The position numbers were made by a program, and so were the translations under genes. From Voacanga thouarsii (taxonomy: Eukaryota > Streptophyta > Magnoliopsida > Gentianales > Apocynaceae), in assembly GCA_026120185.1 (NCBI GenBank), contig JANUWF010000008.1:6448001-6512000 (forward strand): a DNA stretch of 64,000 bases, in the 5' to 3' direction. The notes below the pieces were generated by a model. The model searched no databases and was not told where the DNA came from. It was given only the letters and a program-made list of their open reading frames with translations. This document shows positions 59,333-64,000 of this stretch, in pieces (position 1 is the stretch's first letter; each line of letters opens with the position of its first letter).

Positions 59333-59572
59333 TCTTTTTGTTATTTCCACTAGAAAATTAATTCCTATTTAATCCTCAAGCTATCTTCCTATTTTCACCT
59401 CATGCAAAAATTACCATTTTGCCCTTCTCACTCAATACTCACCAACAAGGCTTCAAGACAATAAAACTCAAGTCCAAAGCACATAAAAATATATTAAATC
59501 ATGAAATAAGGCATGATATGCATCCCAACCCCCTTACTCTAAGGTTGGTCTTGACTGGGGTTTCACATTGCA

Positions 59573-60667
59573 TGCTTTTGTGGATTTGAATGACTACTTC
59601 CTCATCTCCAACCCTAAGTGTCAACCTCCCCCCATGAACATCAATTAATGCTTTTGCTGTAGTTAGGAAAGTCTCCTTAAGATTAAAGGGACTTCAGAAT
59701 CTTCATCCATGTCAAGAATAACAAAATCCACTGAAAATATGAATTTATCAACTTTCAACAACACATCTTCTATTATACCCCTAGGATATTTGATGGATCT
59801 ATCTATCAATTGAATGCTCATCCTAATGGGTTGGGGTTTTCCTAGGCCTAGCTTTTAAAATGTTTTATATGGCAGTAAATTAATGCTAGTACCTAAGTCA
59901 ACTAATGTATTACAGAAATTAAGAGTGCCAATTAAACATGGGATAGAAAAACTCCTTGGATAATTTTCTTTGTGTGGTAAATTTTGTTTGTCCTGCAATA
60001 TGGCTGAACATTCTTCATTTAGTACCACAGTGGACAATTCTTCCAATCGTTTTTTGCTTATGAGTATGCTTTTAAGAAATTTGGCATATTTGGGCATATG
60101 AATTAAAGCTTCGTTGAGTGAAATGTTTATGTGCAGTTGTTTGAATATCTCAAGGAATTAGTTAAATTGGGCATCTTTTCAAGCTTTGTGTAGATGGGTA
60201 GGATACGGAATTCTAGGCTGAAAAGTAGGATTGCTAAAAGGATTTTCGGGAGATGGGCAGAGTGTAGTGGGCGTCGGTTGTGATGTTTCAGCCGGCACCG
60301 GTTCAATGCTGGCCTGCTTGTTCTCGGAGGTATAGGATAGCCGACGCCGGTTGCAGTTTGTAACATCTGGCAACTTTTTTCCATTCCGCAATGTGACAAC
60401 CGCTGTTTCCTCTTTGCCTATTGGTGCTAGTTCTTGAGATTTTAACACCATGTCAGTCAAAAACCAGATTTGTCATTCCATATTACAGATCATCTCCTCA
60501 AACTTCTCAAATGTGGAATTTATTTCTTTAAAGTGCCTCGTGACATGGATGGCAAATTTTCCAATCACAGTTTCTATTTTTGCTGATTCTGGTGCTGTAA
60601 GTGTTATCTCAAAAGAGTAATGGGGGTACTGCCCTTCATTAAACTTCCGCTGGTTCCTATTCGCCAT
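59573..60667 (-). pseudogene. Gypsy gag C-terminus and protease remnant
   Basis: From a Met at 60665-60667 (MANRNQRKFNEGQ) the minus strand gives a short gag segment, then 60179-60460 (SQELAPIGKEETAVVTLRNG), then FKQLHINIS and MPKYAKFLKSILISKKR (59990-60160). The retropepsin part follows with FSIPCLIGTLNFCNTLVDLG-TSINLLPY, where the active-site triad reads DLGTS. Downstream, 59590-59850 holds LIDRSIKYPRGIIEDVLLKV and VDFVILDMDEDSEVPLIL, typical of Athila-group protease, with stops near 59680. Frames shift at about 60130 and 60180. The capsid core of gag is missing. Confidence 0.85.
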
Positions 60668-60825
60668 TTCACCTGAACATAGAAGCCAGTTGGATAATGG
60701 AATTCATAAACAAAATTAAAAGAATAAAAAGTATAGAACATAGTCAAAGTTAGTAAGTTAGACTACAAAGGTATACATAGGATACACAAGATAAAAAAGA
60801 TGGCACCTTGTTACTGTTGTTGTCA
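60668..60825 (-). other. 5' leader of the Athila-like element
   Basis: AT-rich, no ORF. At 60805-60830 the complement reads TTTTTGACAACAACAGTAAC / AAGGTGCC, a possible PBS-proximal leader. No LTR of the 44583 family follows. Confidence 0.4.
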
Positions 60826-61683
60826 AAAATAAGGAGCCGATGCAGACGGAGATCGGCTTCTTTTTCGATAAACACAAACGATCCGATATGGTGAAACATA
60901 AAATGATATCAGATCTCTTTTGAATCAGGGACCGGGTTCCTTGAACTTACTATAGAAATGATTCAAGAAAGTCAGCTGAAAATGCTCAACGGAAGGACTT
61001 TTCTGGGGCAAAAGACGGATACTTTATTAACTTGCTAAAGAAAAAGGTCTAACACTTGAAAGAAGAACAACAAACTGTAAGGAAAAATTAGAAATAAAGC
61101 TATAAAGGAAAACTATAACAAAGCGGTAAGAAAGCTGTAAGAAATTAAAATCCTAGACTAAAAAGCTGTAAATGATTACAAAGTAGAAGAAATTGAAATT
61201 GAATGTTGTTGGTTGATGGTTGATGATGTCTTGGTTCTAGGCTATGCTCCCACTTTATACTTGCTGCAATCGAACCACTAACAGATCGTGGAGTTTCTTC
61301 CAGCCAAAGAGTGCTCCCAACAGTCATGCAGGATTCTTGTGCCAAAAGATCAGGGGTTTATTTTTCTTCTTATCGGCTTCGTGGTGCCGATGTTGACCAT
61401 AACTGTCAACTGCTTGAAACGTTGACTTTATCGGCTCATCTAAACTTATCAAATCGGCATCGGCTCAAAGTAACCATTGTGTCGGCTCAGCAAAGTTGAC
61501 GTCAACACATGCCCCCTCGAGTCCCGTTATTTCAGTGGGCGCGAGTCAGCGAAACGATGGGAATCGTACAACTATTAATAGCAGCCGTTCTTTTTCTGAC
61601 AAAATCAAAATGTCCCGAACGTTGCGGAGTATTTGTGACACCTCGGCCTTAGAACCCGTGAACGGCCCAATTTCAAATTTCCT

Positions 61684-61691
61684 TATAAATA
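61684..61691 (+). promoter_or_regulatory. TATA box upstream of the PMD ORF
   Basis: TATAAATA in the context CCTTATAAATAGC, with a GC-richer upstream region and about 150 nt of 5' UTR before the ATG at 61840. It is well placed for a pol II start near 61715. Confidence 0.6.
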
Positions 61692-61839
61692 GCAGTGGTC
61701 CCCAATTCGAACTCCTCACTTCCTACGACTTCTATCTTCTTCAGAATTCTACTGCTTAAGTGATTCATCGATCCTTTATTTTTTCGTCACAACTTCCTGT
61801 GAACTGTAAATTTCCTTTTAGTAAAAAGACAGCATTGCG

Positions 61840-64000
61840 ATGGCAACCCCTACCGATAAGAACATTCTGTCCCTGGTCCAAGCCGATGCTAACCTGTTTG
61901 CCTTGGGCCTACGTTTCTTACCTGCAAAAGTTACTGCTGAACACCTGCGGTTTGTTCTCCCTACCGATTTTACTTTCCCTTTGCAACAGGATACTTTTAC
62001 AACCGCTAATCTTCCTTCCTCTTTTCGTCATTGGCCCCGCAAGCTCAAGAACTACAGAGAATGGCAGGACCGCTGCTACGCCCGATTTGGGGCCATCTGG
62101 GCGCAATGGGGAATTTCAGACGCCATTATGATGACCGACTTCGAGATGGCGTTTGACCGTAATCTGTTTGCTGCCGTTCTTCCCTTTTGGTCCTCGGCGA
62201 TAAATGGCTTCCGATGTGATGGTGATGAGATTCCAAGGCTCCATGATAAAGAAAGCTTACCAGCCGTTGAGGCTCGTCTGGATAAGGCCTCTTTTTCATA
62301 TGGAAATTTCATCAACGCTCAAAGAGGGTTGGAGGATACTCCTTCAAACCAAGAACAAGCGGCCTTCCTATGGCTTTGGTTATGTAAGTATATTATCTGC
62401 TCCCATTCTGCCGGTGTCAGCAACGAGTACCGATATTATGTATCGGCTCTCTTTCGGAACAAAAAGCTCTGTGACCTGGCCTCGCTGGTCCTTGCCTTGG
62501 TCTATCGCACCATTAATCAGCTGATGACTACCCTTGCCGTTGGGGAAGATAGACCAACCTTGGGGGCCCGCTCTGCATTGCCCAACTTTGGCTGTACCAG
62601 TATCTGCCCAACTTTGGCGTTACTTGAATCATAGGAGCCCAGGCAGACCCTTTCGATCGAGCGACCGGCTATTGACTGCTTTAAGTCCCCATAAACACTG
62701 CTTCTGCCGAAACCATCATCTCGTGTCTTTACCAATGTCGAGACTTCCATGTTGCTATTTTCTTTCCGTATGCTGCTCGCCAAGACGGCCCCCTGAAAGG
62801 CTTGTCAGAAAGTCCCGAAGCAACACAAGAAACTCTATGGGCCAGAATTCTATGTCCTCGAGAAATTCTTCTGGGGGCTAAGCCTGGAGCTCGGAATGCT
62901 AAGACCTCTTGTGAGAGGTACAACCCCCACTACTTCTCCCGCCAACTTGGGCTGATACAAGACATCCTTGTAGATCTGGGGCATGTTTCTTCTTTCTCCG
63001 TGAAACCAGTGCTATCGGCTGAAGACGTACAAACCTTAGCCGAAAGCACCCAGGCCATCCTGAGGTCTTTTGAATTTAAATCTTTCCAGGTGGTATTGGA
63101 GACTTCTCCAAACTTCAATTTATGGTGGAGGCTACTGAGTGGGGCCCTGTTCTTTGCCCCCATAGGCGTCTGGCTTCTGCGAATTCCTGGCCGACCACCT
63201 CTTTGCCTGAACCATCATCTGCTAAGAAAGGAAAACAGGTAAAACATCCTGTAAGTCCTATAATAATGTCGGCCTTACGTACTCCCTTGGTGCAGAAAAC
63301 TATTGTTGCTGCTCCCGCTGTCCCGGAGGAGGAGGAAGAAGAGGTCGAGGTCCCGTCCTTGCTCCGTCGATCAAAGAGGAAACATGAAACACTGACTCCT
63401 CCTGTTTCCAAGGTTTACTTCTGTCCCTTTTAGTTTTGCTCGGCTTCCCTAATGCTCAATCTTTGTCTAACTATCAGCATAATCTTTTCTGCAGAAGTGC
63501 AAACAAGGGGTAGGTCGTCCTGTTATCATCGATACTTCTTCTAATTCAGAGGAAGACATTCCTCTTCCGATGGCTGACGTATCGGTTCTCCCAGCGGCAG
63601 ACCTCCTATCGGCTGAGATACCGACTCCAAAAAGTCCATCCTCTGCCCCGCCAAGGCCTGAAAAAGAACCAGTGGCCGCTGTCATCGAAACCCCTCCATC
63701 TCCCCTTAGCCAGGGAACTGCAAAGGTTGCTACTCTTCTGCCGATGCTGACGTTAGCCTCGGCGCTGGACTTTCTTGATGGCCTCATTGGGGCTTCCCTG
63801 CCTATTGAGAGGTCCACCCTTGACAACATGAGTTGTGCCCTTCTGCGGATTGTGCAATCAGCCGACTCGGACATGCCCCCTATGCTTCGAGACTTGGCAA
63901 TTGGGTGCCTGGGGCAAATGCGCTTTACTGGTCGCTTCCTCTTTGACACGCAGTGTCATCGAAATGAAGCTCATGACCAGTTAGAGCTTTTAAAACTGCA
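61840..64000 (+). pseudogene. Plant mobile domain (PMD) protein, spliced and mutated, runs off the window
   Basis: It starts MATPTDKNILSLVQADAN. The PMD (aminotransferase-like) core has WQDRCYARFGAIWAQWGISD, FWSSAINGFRC, AAFLWLWLCKYIICSHSAG and LCDLASLVLALVYRTINQL. The frame then changes near 62556 and continues as LGGPLCIAQLWLYQYLPNFG, as expected for the PMD C-terminal part. Three in-frame stops follow between 62627 and 62690, then a long open stretch 62700-63110 (ETLWARILCPREILLGAK, SFSVKPVLSAEDVQTLAE). A second one-base frame change lies near 63115. A clean GT-AG intron, phase 0, spans 63413-63494. The next exon (KCKQGVGRPVIIDTSSNSEE...) is open to the window end. Acidic and Pro/Ser-rich tail. 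Confidence 0.8.
63413..63494 (+). other. 82-nt intron in the PMD gene
   Basis: The donor AAG|GTTTAC and acceptor TTTTCTGCAG|AAG have a T-rich acceptor side. Removing it joins two open frames in phase 0 (PPVSK to KCKQG), while the intron itself carries a TAG stop (63431). Confidence 0.75.

Larger units (their letters stand above)
55275..59567 (-). mobile_element. Large Tekay/Del-type solo LTR (4293 bp, TSD TTGCA)
   Basis: Same termini and length as 49008-53326 (window ends TGTAACACCCC and GGGGTTTCACA). A perfect TSD TTGCA lies at 55270-55274 and 59568-59572 and interrupts the protease-RT linker. It aligns with the other copy along its length, including the GA tract and tRNA-like module, but with many differences. 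No internal domain is present. Confidence 0.92.
44583..60825 (-). mobile_element. Athila-like Ty3/gypsy element, decayed, with two nested Tekay-type LTRs
   Basis: On the minus strand the order is 5' leader (60825-60668), gag, protease, RT, RNase H, integrase, long 3' noncoding region, purine-rich end and 3' LTR. The gag-to-integrase arrangement, the long 3' noncoding region and the motifs IADIKGISP-like (ITDIKGISPSF) and ATRKDHFPL are typical of the Athila group. No 5' LTR like the one at 44583 is present in the window; at about 60826 unrelated sequence takes over, so the 5' end is lost or displaced by another insertion. Confidence 0.85.
60826..64000 (+). mobile_element. PMD-bearing transposable element, cut by window end
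   Basis: Composition changes at about 60826: GC rises and the word GCCGAT/ATCGGC recurs (60837, 60855, 61372, 61386, 61430, 61458-61470, 61481). It then continues into a coding region with a plant mobile domain. PMD proteins are best known as passengers of plant gypsy (Tat-group) and Mutator-like elements. The ends are not visible, so the class cannot be decided here. 60826-61680 holds no gene; it is upstream or LTR-like sequence. Confidence 0.55.

Noticed and set aside
63467..63949. 160-codon open frame on the minus strand
   Set aside because: It mirrors the open PMD second exon on the plus strand, whose composition and splice site are convincing; the minus frame has no recognisable domain.
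1..64000. CRISPR arrays or prokaryotic operons
   Set aside because: No regularly spaced direct repeats with unique spacers; spliced genes, retroelements and rDNA show a plant nuclear genome.

Overview
This window is repeat-dominated nuclear DNA from a flowering plant, most likely a eudicot. The evidence is several nested plant LTR-retrotransposon lineages (Sirevirus/Copia, Athila-like and Tekay/Del-like Ty3/gypsy, a TRIM), a ZMYM1-type hAT transposon, a plant-mobile-domain (PMD) element, and a short island of spliced host genes. The species cannot be named from what I can see; the ITS2 fragment at 6770-7012 is the best barcode in the window.

Layout. 1-6162: end of a large Tekay/Del-type LTR, then a decayed minus-strand gypsy gag-protease remnant split by a solo LTR (3929-5834). 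6163-8147: an Athila-like LTR carrying a chimera of ITS2/5.8S (antisense) and 18S rDNA (sense). 8148 to about 34450: one plus-strand Sirevirus-type Copia element, decayed and repeatedly invaded. Its gag, protease, integrase, RT, RNase H, envelope-like ORF and 3' LTR can be followed in order across inserted solo LTRs (8271-9681, 10911-12626, 14082-15645), a three-LTR TRIM (17127-18007), a 4.17 kb palindrome built from two halves of the Tekay-type LTR (18012-22184), a gag-only gypsy element (24334-29750) and a nearly complete hAT transposon (30146-33770). Clean target-site duplications (TSDs) fix most boundaries.

35150-44050 is the gene island, all on the minus strand. It holds a multi-exon gene for a small, probably plastid-targeted protein with a trigger-factor ribosome-binding-like domain (35153 to about 39128, including a 14-nt microexon), a truncated and frameshifted PPR pseudogene (40130-40851), unrecognised candidate exons, and an isolated first exon that reads like the start of an ECA3-type Ca2+-ATPase.

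44583-60825 is a second decayed gypsy element, minus strand and Athila-like: 3' LTR, integrase, RNase H/RT, protease and gag. It is split by two 4.3 kb Tekay-type solo LTRs in the same orientation (TSDs CCAAA and TTGCA). Both carry a tRNA-like module with A and B boxes about 240 bp from the LTR 5' end and a (GA)n tract at the same place. From about 60826 to the window end lies another element with its own TATA box and a spliced, mutated ORF containing a plant mobile domain.

Functionally this is mostly a graveyard. The only locus that looks like an intact host gene is the trigger-factor-like one. The points most worth following are the rDNA chimera inside an LTR, the LTR palindrome, the tRNA-like module in the Tekay-type LTRs, and the family-specific GC-rich word clusters just upstream of the TATA box in the Athila-like LTRs.
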